DNA of 64,000 nt from Sphingobacterium sp. UBA4616 (GTDB lineage Bacteria; Bacteroidota; Bacteroidia; Sphingobacteriales; Sphingobacteriaceae): positions 422,086-486,085 of the forward strand of contig DGIS01000025.1 in assembly GCA_002386525.1 (NCBI GenBank). The letters run 5' to 3'. Positions 1-9,705 of the stretch are shown here, piece after piece. Numbering within the stretch: position 1 is the stretch's first letter; every line of letters begins with the position of its first letter. A program made the translations under genes and the position numbers. The notes beneath the pieces are model-generated. The model worked only from the letters and a program-made list of their open reading frames with translations. It was not told the DNA's origin and made no database searches.

Positions 1-1667
1 TTTACGTAGTTCTCTTTTATTTTGAGGGCATAGGTCAATGGTCCCCGTTGGATACTCACTGAATTTTTATTGGCGTTCCATGTTTTCAGATCAATGGTCA
101 TCGGTAAGGAGAGTTCGACTTTGTCACCGTCTTTCCATTTCCGTTCAATCCGAATATATTTTGCTCCAGCTTCAACCTGCTGGCTTTTACCATTGACAGT
201 AACTTTCGCTTGTTTGGCCCAGGCAGGTATACGGAGATAAAATGGGAAATCAACAGTTTTACCCTGGGTGCTTATTTCAAATCGCAAAGACTCTTCAAAA
301 GGGTAATTGGACTGTTGTTTGATCTGAACAGCTTGGTTGTTTCCGACTTTTATTTCAGCCTTCGATGCAGCATATAATAACGCCGCAATACCATTGTCAT
401 TGGTTGCCATGTACAGATGTTCGGCATAATAGGGCCAACCCTGACTGTGGTTGTGCTGACAGCAGCGGGAACTGAAGGGATTCATCATTAAGAATGGTCC
501 ATTGTTATCAATTCCAGGAGCATGATTATGACTGTCGCTGATGGTCATATTGGGACTTGTAATATACCTTAGCGCTTTAAAATCGGCTGTTACAGCTGCG
601 GGGTAGGTATTAAATGCAACTTCTTCGGCATGATCTGCCCAAAAAGGGTCTCCGGTTATTCCGAGAAGGATCTCGTTAGAGGCCATCTGTTCCACCATAC
701 CACAGGTTTCTACCCCTTGACGGGGGTCGGTATATCCTGGCCGGGCATTTTCATCAGCACCGAACATACCCCCTGGAACCTGACCAAATACCTGCCGGAC
801 ATAATGAAAGTTAGCGTAGGTCGCTTTCAGATCGTCACTCGACTTGCTTTTCAAATAATAGGTTGCTGGCTCTCTGAAACATTGGGCAACATTGACGTTA
901 TGCCAATTGGGCAAATCGTCTTTTTGTCTCCAATTGGCGGTATTCCGATGGATTTTATCCGCCAAATCCATCAACCATTCATTACCTTGTGTTCTGTTAT
1001 AGAGCCAATAAACGGATAGCAAATTGTCACCACCACGACTGTTCTCCCAATAATCCTTGAGAAAAAAACTATCCGGCAAATTGGCCTGCCATTTAAAATA
1101 ATTGGTCATCAACGTTAAAACACGCTGGTCAGCGCTATATTCATAATAAGATTGCAGGCACCATAACATTAACATATTACCCCAAAGATCCGGTTTGTTA
1201 TTACGCAGGATCAATGGGCCAAAGTATCCATCAGGACGCTGGCTTTTAAGGGCCGCTTCTAACCAGATCTTTGACTCCGCTATGATTTTAGGATCTTTCA
1301 AGATGTAGCCCAAATTAGCGTAGCCTTTTAACCAATAAGGAACTTCTTCCCAACCATAGTCTCCTTTCCCATCTGTACTTAGCCAAGCATTATTTTTCTT
1401 GGATAGCCAAGCGCTAATTTCTCCCAGATGGCCTGTAAGACCATCTTTCTGCAGCTGCAGATATTTCCCAAGCCAACCTTCGGGTACGATGCTTCCTACA
1501 GGTAATTTTAGCAGGGCATTCTGTTTTAAAGGCAATCGGTTATTAATATAGTTTAAATTTTTCCCCTGCACCGGCAAATGATCAACAGCAATTACGACAT
1601 TGCTTTGCGCTGAACTTAGAAAACAAATTCCAATCAAATAAGATAATAAACCGATTTTTTTCGTCAT
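1..1667 (-). CDS. GH127/DUF1680-type glycoside hydrolase (beta-L-arabinofuranosidase-like), C-terminus cut off
   Basis: Secreted glycosidase whose C-terminal end lies beyond the left window edge; about 555 residues are visible, and family members usually have about 620-680. The start at 1667 gives a signal peptide (MTKKIGLLSYLIGICFLSSAQ). The DUF1680 (alpha/alpha)6-barrel is recognisable by sequences such as EVPYWLKGYANLGY and the segment GITGDPFWADHAE. The cysteine-glutamate set used by characterised GH127 enzymes appears present: an ETC motif near residue 319 and a Cys-Cys pair near residue 400 (context SSRCCQHN). In the family these bind zinc and supply the Cys nucleophile. DUF1680 members act on arabinofuranosides and other sugars, so the substrate is not fixed by sequence. 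It lies upstream of the mutarotase on the other side of a 200-bp gap, same strand. Confidence 0.82.
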   Translation of the reverse strand, partial: MTKKIGLLSYLIGICFLSSAQSNVVIAVDHLPVQGKNLNYINNRLPLKQNALLKLPVGSIVPEGWLGKYLQLQKDGLTGHLGEISAWLSKKNNAWLSTDGKGDYGWEEVPYWLKGYANLGYILKDPKIIAESKIWLEAALKSQRPDGYFGPLILRNNKPDLWGNMLMLWCLQSYYEYSADQRVLTLMTNYFKWQANLPDSFFLKDYWENSRGGDNLLSVYWLYNRTQGNEWLMDLADKIHRNTANWRQKDDLPNWHNVNVAQCFREPATYYLKSKSSDDLKATYANFHYVRQVFGQVPGGMFGADENARPGYTDPRQGVETCGMVEQMASNEILLGITGDPFWADHAEEVAFNTYPAAVTADFKALRYITSPNMTISDSHNHAPGIDNNGPFLMMNPFSSRCCQHNHSQGWPYYAEHLYMATNDNGIAALLYAASKAEIKVGNNQAVQIKQQSNYPFEESLRFEISTQGKTVDFPFYLRIPAWAKQAKVTVNGKSQQVEAGAKYIRIERKWKDGDKVELSLPMTIDLKTWNANKNSVSIQRGPLTYALKIKENYV

Positions 1668-1812
1668 TGTTGGCTTGATTAGTTTATAACAGATTATCCA
1701 AAAATAAGGTTTAATGAATGAGTTGGATGATTGATTTTTCTCAAAAAACTGCCTATTTGTATCAAATCAATAAAACGGAACTGCAAAATGCATTTAAGCC
1801 TATTAAATGAAG

Positions 1813-1842
1813 AAAGCGCACCACTTCACAGCGGTGCACTTT
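1813..1842 (-). terminator. Hairpin terminator after the mutarotase gene
   Basis: A stem of AAAGCGCACC (1813-1822) against GGTGCACTTT (1833-1842), with one mismatch and a 10-nt loop. Read on the minus strand it lies about 25 nt past the stop of the mutarotase gene and runs into a T-rich stretch (TTTCTTCATTT). The T-run is interrupted, so it is a moderate call. Confidence 0.5.
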
Positions 1843-1867
1843 CAAACCAATCACTATTAAATATGTA

Positions 1868-3028
1868 TTATTTTACCGAAAAACGATACAGGGATTTCGT
1901 CTGATAAACTTCTCCAGGGTTAAGGACTGTAGTTGGAAAAGCAGGTTGATTCGGAGCATCCGGGAAATGCTGCGGTTCTAGACAAAAAGCGGTGCGAAAT
2001 GAATCTTTTTTTCCATTCTTCAATTGTACCTGCTCATTCATAAAATTGCCACTGTAAAACTGTATACCCGGTTCAGCCGTCAATATATCCATGACGACAC
2101 CTGATTTATCACCGACCACATGCGCCGCTTTATACCAGTCTCCTTCCTTTTCTCTACTCAATACAAAATTATGATCATATCCCTTTCCAAAGCTAAGTTG
2201 CTGGTCATTTGCGTTGATATCTTCTCCAATCGACTTTAAATTCGTGAAATCAAAAGGCGTTCCTTTCACCGAAGTCAACTGTCCAGAAGGTATCAAGGTG
2301 CTGTCAACAGGTGTATATTGGTTGGCAAACAACTGAAGTTGATGATCCAGAATTGTACCGCTTCCCTCACCATTTAAATTAAAGTAAGCATGATTTGTTA
2401 AGTTGATCACCGTCTTTTTATCGGAGGTAGCCCGGTAACCAATCATCAATTCGTTATCGTCGTTAAGCGTATACGTCACTTCCATTTGAATATTGCCCGG
2501 AAAGCCCTCATTTCCGTCCGGTAAGGTATAGGCAAAAGTAAGCGATGATGGATCGGAAGATTTTAATGACCAATGGGCAAAATGCACCCCTTTGAAACCG
2601 CCATGTAAGGTATTGGGGCCATTATTTACCACCAACGTATAGGTTTCGTCACCCAGTTTAAATTTCCCTCCGGCGATACGATTGCCAAAAGGTCCAACAA
2701 TGGTACCGAAAAATGGCTCTTTTGGATTATTATAATCAGAAGCTTTAGAAAATCCTAAAACTACATCGCATAACTCCCCTTTATTATCTGGAACCCACAA
2801 ACCGACTAATCGTGCGCCAAAGTTGGTGAAGTAAGCCTGCACGCCATTTTTATTGCTCAATTTATAGAGGTAAGCCTGTTTTTGATCAATGGTTGAGCGG
2901 AACTGCACAGTATCCATCAGGGCCGCTAAAGAATCTGCTTTAGGAGTTTTGGAACCAGTCGATTGCTGACAAGACACACAAAAAGCGAGCATTGCAGAAA
3001 GACCAAGCAAGGTCATTTTTCCTTTCAT
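1868..3028 (-). CDS. Aldose 1-epimerase (mutarotase) lipoprotein
   Basis: Interconverts alpha and beta anomers of aldoses. The protein has 386 residues and starts with a lipoprotein signal peptide (lipobox AFCVSC, mature N-terminal Cys near residue 20), so it should be membrane-anchored in the periplasm rather than cytosolic like E. coli GalM. GalM-family motifs are clear: FGNRIAGGKF, the NLTNHAYFNL motif with the catalytic His, and FCLEPQHFPDAPN with the catalytic Glu near the C-terminus. The length is normal for GalM plus an export signal. It neighbours the DUF1680 glycosidase and the divergent Reg_prop sensor kinase, which suggests a role in processing sugars released outside the inner membrane. 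Confidence 0.9.
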   Translation of the reverse strand: MKGKMTLLGLSAMLAFCVSCQQSTGSKTPKADSLAALMDTVQFRSTIDQKQAYLYKLSNKNGVQAYFTNFGARLVGLWVPDNKGELCDVVLGFSKASDYNNPKEPFFGTIVGPFGNRIAGGKFKLGDETYTLVVNNGPNTLHGGFKGVHFAHWSLKSSDPSSLTFAYTLPDGNEGFPGNIQMEVTYTLNDDNELMIGYRATSDKKTVINLTNHAYFNLNGEGSGTILDHQLQLFANQYTPVDSTLIPSGQLTSVKGTPFDFTNLKSIGEDINANDQQLSFGKGYDHNFVLSREKEGDWYKAAHVVGDKSGVVMDILTAEPGIQFYSGNFMNEQVQLKNGKKDSFRTAFCLEPQHFPDAPNQPAFPTTVLNPGEVYQTKSLYRFSVK

Positions 3029-3196
3029 TCGTCGTATTTTAAAATGGTTTATAATCTTTGTTTAGATAGAACTTGTGTCCTTTTCTAGATTTTTTATAAT
3101 TTTAGCGATTACTATACATAGGCTAAAGTCTTAAATTTTTGAGAAATTTTAAGATTAAATTGTTTCATTTTAGCACTATTTTGTATCAATAACCAA

Positions 3197-6100
3197 ATGA
3201 TCATGATCAACCTGAAGTCTCTACGCTTTCTATTCTTTCTGTTTCTTCCACGGTTGCTCTATGCACAGCCCTATTATTTTAATCATTATCAAATTAATGA
3301 AGGCTTGTCAAACAATGCAGTTATCTGTAGTATGCAGGACAGTCATGGCTTTCTTTGGTTTGGTACAAAGGATGGGTTAAATCGCTTCGACGGCAATAAT
3401 TTCAAACATTTTGACGCCCCGAGCCTTGGGAAAAACACCCTAGGTGGCAACAACATCATTTCGCTGACAGAAGACTTTCGAAAAAGAATATGGATTGGTA
3501 CAGATCAGGGAATCTACTGCTACGATCCCGTGGATGAACAATTTAGACTTTTGAGCAAACAATTTGAAAATGCAGATGTCCCTGTTATCATTACCGATCA
3601 ACGCAAAAAGATTTGGTTTATATCCAATGGAATGCTCTATTACCATGATTTGATGAGTCATGAAATTCGACAATTGACTAAATCAGACCTGTACATCACC
3701 TCCATCAGCTGCACGAAAAACGGAACGGTGTTTTTTGGCACTCCTGAAGGGAAGATTTTCCAAATAGATGCTGCGGGCACCCCTGTGCTGATGGTCGACT
3801 TTCAAGCAAAATATGGTGCTAAAGATTGGTTTAGTATTGAGAAAATAAAAGAAAATCGCGAAGGAGATCTATTGATCGGCACTTCCAAAACGGGGGTCTA
3901 TAGCTACCGATTCAAAGACAAATCGCTTAAACCCATACTGGGCCCCCAACAATTGAAGCAATTTCTCTATGTAAGAGATATTTTACAGCCAAACGATCAT
4001 GAATATTGGTTTGCAACAGAATCTGGTCTCTTTATATATCAAATAGCTAGTCAACAATTCATCAATATTCAAAAAGAGCAAGAAAACCCTTGGGGCATAT
4101 CCGACAATGCTATTTATAACGTCTTACAGGATAAAGACGAAGGTATCTGGTTGGGGACGTATTTTGGTGGAATCAACTATTATCATAAAAACAACAGTAT
4201 AATCGAAAAATTCCTGCCACAGGACCGCCCAGGGAGCTTAAAAGGGTCTGCCGTACGCATTATAAAAAAGGATATCGACCATAATATTTGGATAGGCACC
4301 GAAAACGGTGGATTATCAAAACTCGACCCCATATCGGGTAGAATTCAAAACTTCTCGGACAAACAAGGCAATCTGGCAAATAACAACATCCATGGAATTC
4401 TCCCTATTGGCGACAAATTGCTGATAGGCACTTTCGTCAATGGTCTCGACATTTTTTCGCCCAAGCTTCAAAAAGTTATCTATCACATCGACCGCAACAG
4501 TAATGTGGCATCATCCGATCTCCAAAGTAATTTTCTATTTTATCTCTACAAAACCCGGAAAGGGGATATTCTCGTAGCTTCAACGCGTGGATTATACCGC
4601 TTTGATTTTGATAAAAAATCGTTCCACCTCATCAATAATGTTCCAGAATATATGTTTTACACAAGCATTTTGGAAGATAAAAAGGGGAATATCTGGGTTG
4701 GCACGTGGCGAGATGGACTGTTTTGTTATCACCCGACGACGCGTTACTTCAAACATTACACACATCGGCAGAACGACCCTAGCTCCTTGCCAAATAATAG
4801 GATCAATAGCTTATTTGAGGACTCTCAACAGCAGATTTGGATAGCCACAGAAGGTGGAATGGCAAAGAAAAAAATAAATCAAGAGGGCTTTCAAAACATT
4901 GGTCTAGCCGAAGGAATGCCCAGTAATGTGACGCTAGCCTTCTTAGAAGATAAACAAGATAATCTTTGGGTGAGTACGTCTAAGGGCTTGGTACGCTACC
5001 ACCTTCCCAATGGTAGAAAACGGATTTTCAACTTGGAGTCAGGCCTTCCGACTATTCAGTTCAATTACAATTCATCTTTTGATGATGAGAATGGAAACTT
5101 CTATTTCGGCACCATCAATGGACTTATTCGCTTCAACCCGGAAAAGCTAAACCAAATTAACTATAAGAATCAAATACCGATTTATATCACTAATTTTTAC
5201 ATCAACAACAGAGCGATCAATCAATATACCGATCCCAATATTCTATCCAAATCAATATTATTCACTAAGAATATAAAACTAAAACACGACGAATCATCTT
5301 TCAGCCTTGATTTTGCGGCTTTGCATTATCAAGCCCCCCACTCTATTCATTATAGTTATAAGATGGAAGGCCTTGACGACAAGTGGATAGACATTACAAG
5401 CAATCAACGTGCATATTTTACCAAGCTCTCTCCCGGAAAATATATTTTTACAGTAAAAGCAGAAGATCCCAATGGCAATACAATCCCTACTTTTGCTAGT
5501 CTTAAAATCACGATCCTTCCACCGATCTGGGCAAGTGTACCGGCCTTTATTTGCTATGCATTAATAGCCGCTGGACTGATTATATTTATAATTTATCATT
5601 TTAATGAAAAGATCAAACAACGCAATCGCCAACATCTCTTAACCGTACAGAACCTACGCGAACAAGAACTCTATCGTTCAAAAATCAATTTCTATACCGA
5701 TGTTGCGCATGAAATACGCACGCCATTGACCTTGATCAAAGCCCCCCTAGAAAAACTTATGGATAAGGTAGATCACAATCCCGTCACCGACAAACTATTA
5801 TTGACCATGCAAAACAACACGGAGAAACTAATTGCCCTTAGCAATCAATTGCTGGATTTTAGGAAAGTCGAAACGGAAGGGTTTAAATTGCACTTTGAAT
5901 CAGAAAACATCAGCCTGATGGTTCAGGAAATCATCGGTAACTTTACAGTGACTTTACAGTCGCAAGGAAAACAGATTGTATCGAAAATTATACCCGATAT
6001 TATCGGTCAAATCGATGCGGACGCATTTGACAAGATATGCTATAACCTATTGAATAATGCCCTTAAATATTCCTTATCCTTTATTGAGGTAAATTTGAAT

Positions 6101-6358
6101 ATGGATATACAGAAAAATATTTTTATATTGACCGTGAAAAACGACGGCGCTTTAATTCCTTCAGAAGAAAGGGAAAGAATTTTTGAACCATTCAATCGCT
6201 TAAAACAAAATAAGAATGTTCCTGGAAGTGGTCTGGGCTTGGCATTGACAAGATCCCTAACGTTGAAACACCAAGGTACCTTGTTATATACTACAAATGA
6301 CCTTCAATTGAACGTATTCACTTTGACGTTACCTTTGAATCACAATACAAATCCATAA
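3197..6358 (+). CDS. Reg_prop/Y_Y_Y sensor histidine kinase (kinase half of a split hybrid system)
   Basis: Periplasmic glycan-sensing kinase. Signal peptide at residues 1-24; then two-component-regulator propeller repeats to about residue 690 (repeated motifs such as FLWFGTKDGLNRFDG and IWIGTENGGLSKLD); a Y_Y_Y domain around 700-770; one transmembrane helix about 777-800; HisKA with the phospho-acceptor His near 838 (VAHEIRTPLTL); and a HATPase domain with N box (NLLNNALKYS) and G box (GSGLGLALTR) near the C-terminus. In Bacteroidota this architecture normally continues into REC and AraC domains in one chain (HTCS). Here the chain stops after the ATPase domain and those two domains are encoded by the next gene, 2 nt downstream. 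The start could also be the second Met at 3203. Confidence 0.93.
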   Translation: MIMINLKSLRFLFFLFLPRLLYAQPYYFNHYQINEGLSNNAVICSMQDSHGFLWFGTKDGLNRFDGNNFKHFDAPSLGKNTLGGNNIISLTEDFRKRIWIGTDQGIYCYDPVDEQFRLLSKQFENADVPVIITDQRKKIWFISNGMLYYHDLMSHEIRQLTKSDLYITSISCTKNGTVFFGTPEGKIFQIDAAGTPVLMVDFQAKYGAKDWFSIEKIKENREGDLLIGTSKTGVYSYRFKDKSLKPILGPQQLKQFLYVRDILQPNDHEYWFATESGLFIYQIASQQFINIQKEQENPWGISDNAIYNVLQDKDEGIWLGTYFGGINYYHKNNSIIEKFLPQDRPGSLKGSAVRIIKKDIDHNIWIGTENGGLSKLDPISGRIQNFSDKQGNLANNNIHGILPIGDKLLIGTFVNGLDIFSPKLQKVIYHIDRNSNVASSDLQSNFLFYLYKTRKGDILVASTRGLYRFDFDKKSFHLINNVPEYMFYTSILEDKKGNIWVGTWRDGLFCYHPTTRYFKHYTHRQNDPSSLPNNRINSLFEDSQQQIWIATEGGMAKKKINQEGFQNIGLAEGMPSNVTLAFLEDKQDNLWVSTSKGLVRYHLPNGRKRIFNLESGLPTIQFNYNSSFDDENGNFYFGTINGLIRFNPEKLNQINYKNQIPIYITNFYINNRAINQYTDPNILSKSILFTKNIKLKHDESSFSLDFAALHYQAPHSIHYSYKMEGLDDKWIDITSNQRAYFTKLSPGKYIFTVKAEDPNGNTIPTFASLKITILPPIWASVPAFICYALIAAGLIIFIIYHFNEKIKQRNRQHLLTVQNLREQELYRSKINFYTDVAHEIRTPLTLIKAPLEKLMDKVDHNPVTDKLLLTMQNNTEKLIALSNQLLDFRKVETEGFKLHFESENISLMVQEIIGNFTVTLQSQGKQIVSKIIPDIIGQIDADAFDKICYNLLNNALKYSLSFIEVNLNMDIQKNIFILTVKNDGALIPSEERERIFEPFNRLKQNKNVPGSGLGLALTRSLTLKHQGTLLYTTNDLQLNVFTLTLPLNHNTNP

Positions 6359-6360
6359 TT

Positions 6361-7140
6361 ATGAATGCCAAATCCAATTTATTACTAGTAGATGACCATA
6401 CCGAACTGCTCGAATTCATCGCAGATGATCTCAATGAAGATTATCAGATAACGACAAGTTCTAATGGAAAGCAAGCGTTGGATTTACTCGCTTCTGAATA
6501 TTTCGATCTGATTGTAAGCGATGTAATGATGCCGGAAATGGATGGTTTTGAGCTTTGTCAAAGAATCAAGGAAAATATCGCTTATGCACACATTCCAGTG
6601 ATACTTTTGACTGCAAAAAATAGTATTGAATCAAAAATTCAAGGACTGGAATTTGGTGCTGATGCTTACATTGAAAAACCTTTTTCGCCTGCTTTTTTGA
6701 GGGCGCAAATAGCTAGCTTGTTAAAGAACCGGATAAAGGTTAAAGAGTTTTTTATCAAAAATCCAATGTCCCAAATACAGCAGATTGGCCAAAACCAAAG
6801 TGAACAGGAGTTCTTGCTGAAGATTGAAGAAATTATTATGCAGCACCTCGATGATCCACAGTTCAATGTGGACCGCATGGCCGACATTCTCTGTATGAGT
6901 AGACCTACACTGTACCGCAAAATCAATGTTGTATCGAGCCTCTCGCCCAATGAATTGATTAATTTGACCAGGCTCCGAAAAGCAGCAGAACTGCTTATTC
7001 AAAAACAGTATAAAGTGTACGAAATTTCAAATTTATTAGGTTACAGTTCCGCAACACATTTTTCGCGTAATTTTCAAAAACAGTTTGGACAAAGTCCAAC
7101 TGAATTTCAGGAATCACAATCGAGGGGAACTATTACTTGA
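6361..7140 (+). CDS. Response regulator with REC and AraC-type DNA-binding domains
   Basis: Partner of the preceding kinase; only TT separates its ATG from the kinase stop codon. The REC domain covers residues 1-125, with the acidic pair at the start (VDDHTELL), the phospho-acceptor Asp54 (IVSDVMMPEMDG), and the switch Thr and Lys (LLTAKN, EKPFSP). A linker follows to about residue 155, then an AraC/XylS double helix-turn-helix (about 160-255; ISNLLGYSSATHFSRNFQKQFG is its diagnostic second HTH region). In one-piece HTCS proteins these domains follow the kinase directly, so this is the output half of the same system on a separate polypeptide. Likely targets are the nearby glycosidase genes, by inference from position only. 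Confidence 0.93.
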   Translation: MNAKSNLLLVDDHTELLEFIADDLNEDYQITTSSNGKQALDLLASEYFDLIVSDVMMPEMDGFELCQRIKENIAYAHIPVILLTAKNSIESKIQGLEFGADAYIEKPFSPAFLRAQIASLLKNRIKVKEFFIKNPMSQIQQIGQNQSEQEFLLKIEEIIMQHLDDPQFNVDRMADILCMSRPTLYRKINVVSSLSPNELINLTRLRKAAELLIQKQYKVYEISNLLGYSSATHFSRNFQKQFGQSPTEFQESQSRGTIT

Positions 7141-7243
7141 ACCATAATCTCCATTCTAGACACATTAAACTTAGGTTAACAGGCAGCCTTTCAATACATA
7201 TGTCCGAAATTAAATTCAAATTGCTCTTCAATTGGAATAAATA

Positions 7244-7280
7244 AAAGAACCAGATTTGCTAGGAATCTGGTTCTTTTTTT
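7244..7280. terminator. Strong intrinsic terminator, probably bidirectional
   Basis: A 13-bp perfect stem, AAAGAACCAGATT (7244-7256) against AATCTGGTTCTTT (7264-7276), with a 7-nt loop and a T-run after it on the plus strand. It lies about 100 nt past the response regulator stop. On the minus strand it also ends in a T-rich tract, so it may serve the convergent 725-residue gene. Confidence 0.85.
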
Positions 7281-7360
7281 AGAATCGGATCTGCCGATTG
7301 AAGCATATTTTAGCTCAGGTTTTCCTGATACAGATTGGTATCTTTATCTTAACATCGAGG

Positions 7361-9538
7361 TTACCATTCAATATCTACCTGAACACCATCAGGACTATTT
7401 TCAAATCCCAGTAAATAGGTTTTTGTTCTCGTATCCCAATTTGCTTCTGAAAAGACATTGTGTTTACTTACCAAAATACGTTTTGGCTTATTAGGCAATA
7501 ATATACGCGAAATGTTGGTCGTATTAATCGGGCTTTTTGCAGTAAATGAATACCGATGATTAGCCGTTATTTCGTTGTAGATACGACTTGCGGAGGCCAA
7601 CACCTGTGGTTGTTGTTTGTTCTTTATGTGATCGATATTCACAAACAAACACTGCTCATTCGGCTGTATACTTTTAGACGTGATAATGGGCAAAGTCGGA
7701 TCGTAAAGATCGATTAGATTTCCCTTAACCTGATAAGGAAGATTGCTCACACTCTCATCCAATACAGCTACCAGATCGTAATTGCCTCGCGTCAGTGTAA
7801 AATAATTTTTAAATTGCAGCTTTTCCCCTTTACCATTACTTTCATAAAGATTCTTGGTCACATCCAGCAGTTTCTGACTGTTATCAGGTTTAATCACAAA
7901 TTCCTTAGGATCGGATCGTAATACGTACAAAGTGCCTTTCCCATACCTGTATTTTCCCTCTTTTGCCATTTCGTCCTTCAGTCCCATCTGCTCAAATAGA
8001 TGATCGGATGGCCTTTGATACTTTCTACCATTCATATTCCACCATTCCTGCACCGTTTGAAAAGGATCAAGATCCGTTCCACAATACATCAAGACGCCAC
8101 CATTTTTTACCCAATCTGCAAGGTACTGATGTGCTTCAGGGGCTAATGGCTTCATATTGGAATAAGACATGAGCAGGACTTTCGTGTCCGCGAGGGCATT
8201 CTTTACCGCTAAATTCTCCAAATGAACTGTTTTTATAGGTACACCGCGCTTTAGGAAAGGAAGGGCGAGCCCATAAAAGTTGGCTAGTTGTGGATCATCA
8301 TATCCGGCATGTGTCGGAAAACGCTGGAACATCAATGAATTTGCCAAAAGCACACTGATCCCTGTCGATCCAGAGACTTTGCCGGTTGATTTGGGCATAC
8401 TGTTCAGGCTATTGATCATAACCTGCATCTGGGTCGAATAATGTCTTGGTATTTTTTCTTTTTGATCACTATTAGGGCTTGTTTTATACAGTCCCTCATA
8501 AATACGTTCGGGCCAGGGCATCACCTCATAATTGGCGATATTTGGATATAAAAGCTGTGCTGTGAATGTCGCCTGATAGTTTTTCTTATAATCGGCCCAA
8601 TCCCGGGGCCAATCTTCGATCGGATCTGTCAAAAAAAACATCTTCCTTCCGGTAGGAGCCGTCATAGATTCCATTGCACCATATTCCAAAAATGCCGTTT
8701 CGAAAACGCGTTCTTTCGCTAATCCATTAAAATAATTCGGTTCACGTGAAGTTCCTGTCCATACCTGCGCGATATAACCATCCACACAGGGAAGAGAAGC
8801 CAAACTCGCTTCGGGACTGACGATCATCCACTGCGAATAATTGATCAAAGAGTGCGTCGGCACATAACATTTTACGTCCATTCCTTTGGTTTTACCGTAA
8901 GATTTAGCATAAGTAAAGACTTCATTCAGCGCATGGAGATATAAAGCATACTTTAACTTATTGGATAAGTAGGTGTTCTCTGGCGACTCATGCTGTGGTC
9001 GCCATTCAAAACCATAGTATTTTTTCCATTCTTTTTTAAACGATTCACTGTATCCGGCACGTGCCCAGAATTCCGGTTCCTCCATAAATATGGCGTCGAT
9101 GCCAGCATCAATGACCCTTTTGACATGCATCTGCTTGATATATTTTAAATAATTTTCAGTAGGAACGATATAGGGTACCATATGACCATGCCAGATGGTA
9201 TCGCCTTTGACATCGACCTGTCCCTCATCCAAGTGCATCTTCCCATCCCATTTCCCTGTAAAGTAATCTTGGTACTCGCCCCAGGCAATCCCAGTCATAA
9301 AATGAACAATATACCCCTTATCGCGCCAGGACTTGACACGTTCTTCAAAAGGGGGCTTTCGGGATTTGTCGGATGGATTCCCTCCTGTTCCATAGACCAT
9401 CACCGCGTCCGCCCGATTATCGATTGTAGGGCGCCACTCGCTGGAGGTTTGAAATGTCGTCTTTACCGGATCTCTCTCTTGGGCGACCGTCGTCAACGCC
9501 GCCAACATTATTAACGAGAGTATATTCGTTTTTATCAT
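7361..9538 (-). CDS. Secreted glycosidase-like protein of unknown specificity
   Basis: 725 residues with a signal peptide ending at about residue 19 (TTVAQ). The N-terminal half reads like a (beta/alpha)8 glycosidase: a Trp- and Tyr-rich body, DAGIDAIFMEEPEFWARAG near residue 145, where a Glu could act as acid/base, and later FLTDPIEDWPRDWADY. The middle (about 440-540) resembles the class-I-amidotransferase-like domain found in GH42-type enzymes (LLMSYSNMKPL, WVKNGGVLMYCG). I do not recognise a named family with certainty. It is the last gene of the GH76/SusC/SusD operon, about 170 nt after the DUF3823 gene, so it probably acts on the same polysaccharide. The catalytic role is inferred from fold resemblance and context only. 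Confidence 0.6.
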   Translation of the reverse strand: MIKTNILSLIMLAALTTVAQERDPVKTTFQTSSEWRPTIDNRADAVMVYGTGGNPSDKSRKPPFEERVKSWRDKGYIVHFMTGIAWGEYQDYFTGKWDGKMHLDEGQVDVKGDTIWHGHMVPYIVPTENYLKYIKQMHVKRVIDAGIDAIFMEEPEFWARAGYSESFKKEWKKYYGFEWRPQHESPENTYLSNKLKYALYLHALNEVFTYAKSYGKTKGMDVKCYVPTHSLINYSQWMIVSPEASLASLPCVDGYIAQVWTGTSREPNYFNGLAKERVFETAFLEYGAMESMTAPTGRKMFFLTDPIEDWPRDWADYKKNYQATFTAQLLYPNIANYEVMPWPERIYEGLYKTSPNSDQKEKIPRHYSTQMQVMINSLNSMPKSTGKVSGSTGISVLLANSLMFQRFPTHAGYDDPQLANFYGLALPFLKRGVPIKTVHLENLAVKNALADTKVLLMSYSNMKPLAPEAHQYLADWVKNGGVLMYCGTDLDPFQTVQEWWNMNGRKYQRPSDHLFEQMGLKDEMAKEGKYRYGKGTLYVLRSDPKEFVIKPDNSQKLLDVTKNLYESNGKGEKLQFKNYFTLTRGNYDLVAVLDESVSNLPYQVKGNLIDLYDPTLPIITSKSIQPNEQCLFVNIDHIKNKQQPQVLASASRIYNEITANHRYSFTAKSPINTTNISRILLPNKPKRILVSKHNVFSEANWDTRTKTYLLGFENSPDGVQVDIEW

Positions 9539-9629
9539 AATTTATTGTCTACTTCTTTACGTACGGTTTACGCCTATATTCCCCCTACTATTCAACAGGT
9601 TTACCCCATTAGATCGAGCAAATGAGGAG

Positions 9630-9687
9630 TGAGCCAGTCCTATTGAAAATTCAAATTTTATCATGGTATTTTTAACAGACTGGCTCA
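9630..9687. repeat. 10-bp inverted repeat with 38-nt loop between DUF3823 gene and next gene
   Basis: TGAGCCAGTC (9630-9639) and GACTGGCTCA (9678-9687) are perfectly complementary. The pair lies in the 167-bp intergenic stretch of the operon. The loop is AT-rich and no T-run follows on either strand, so it is not a classic terminator; it could be an RNA structure setting expression of the distal gene, or a processing site. Confidence 0.5.
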
Positions 9688-9705
9688 ACATGGCTACAGA
9701 TTCCC

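Noticed and set aside
630..1019. 129-codon plus-strand frame
   Set aside because: Lies wholly inside the GH127/DUF1680-type gene on the other strand, which has clear family motifs.
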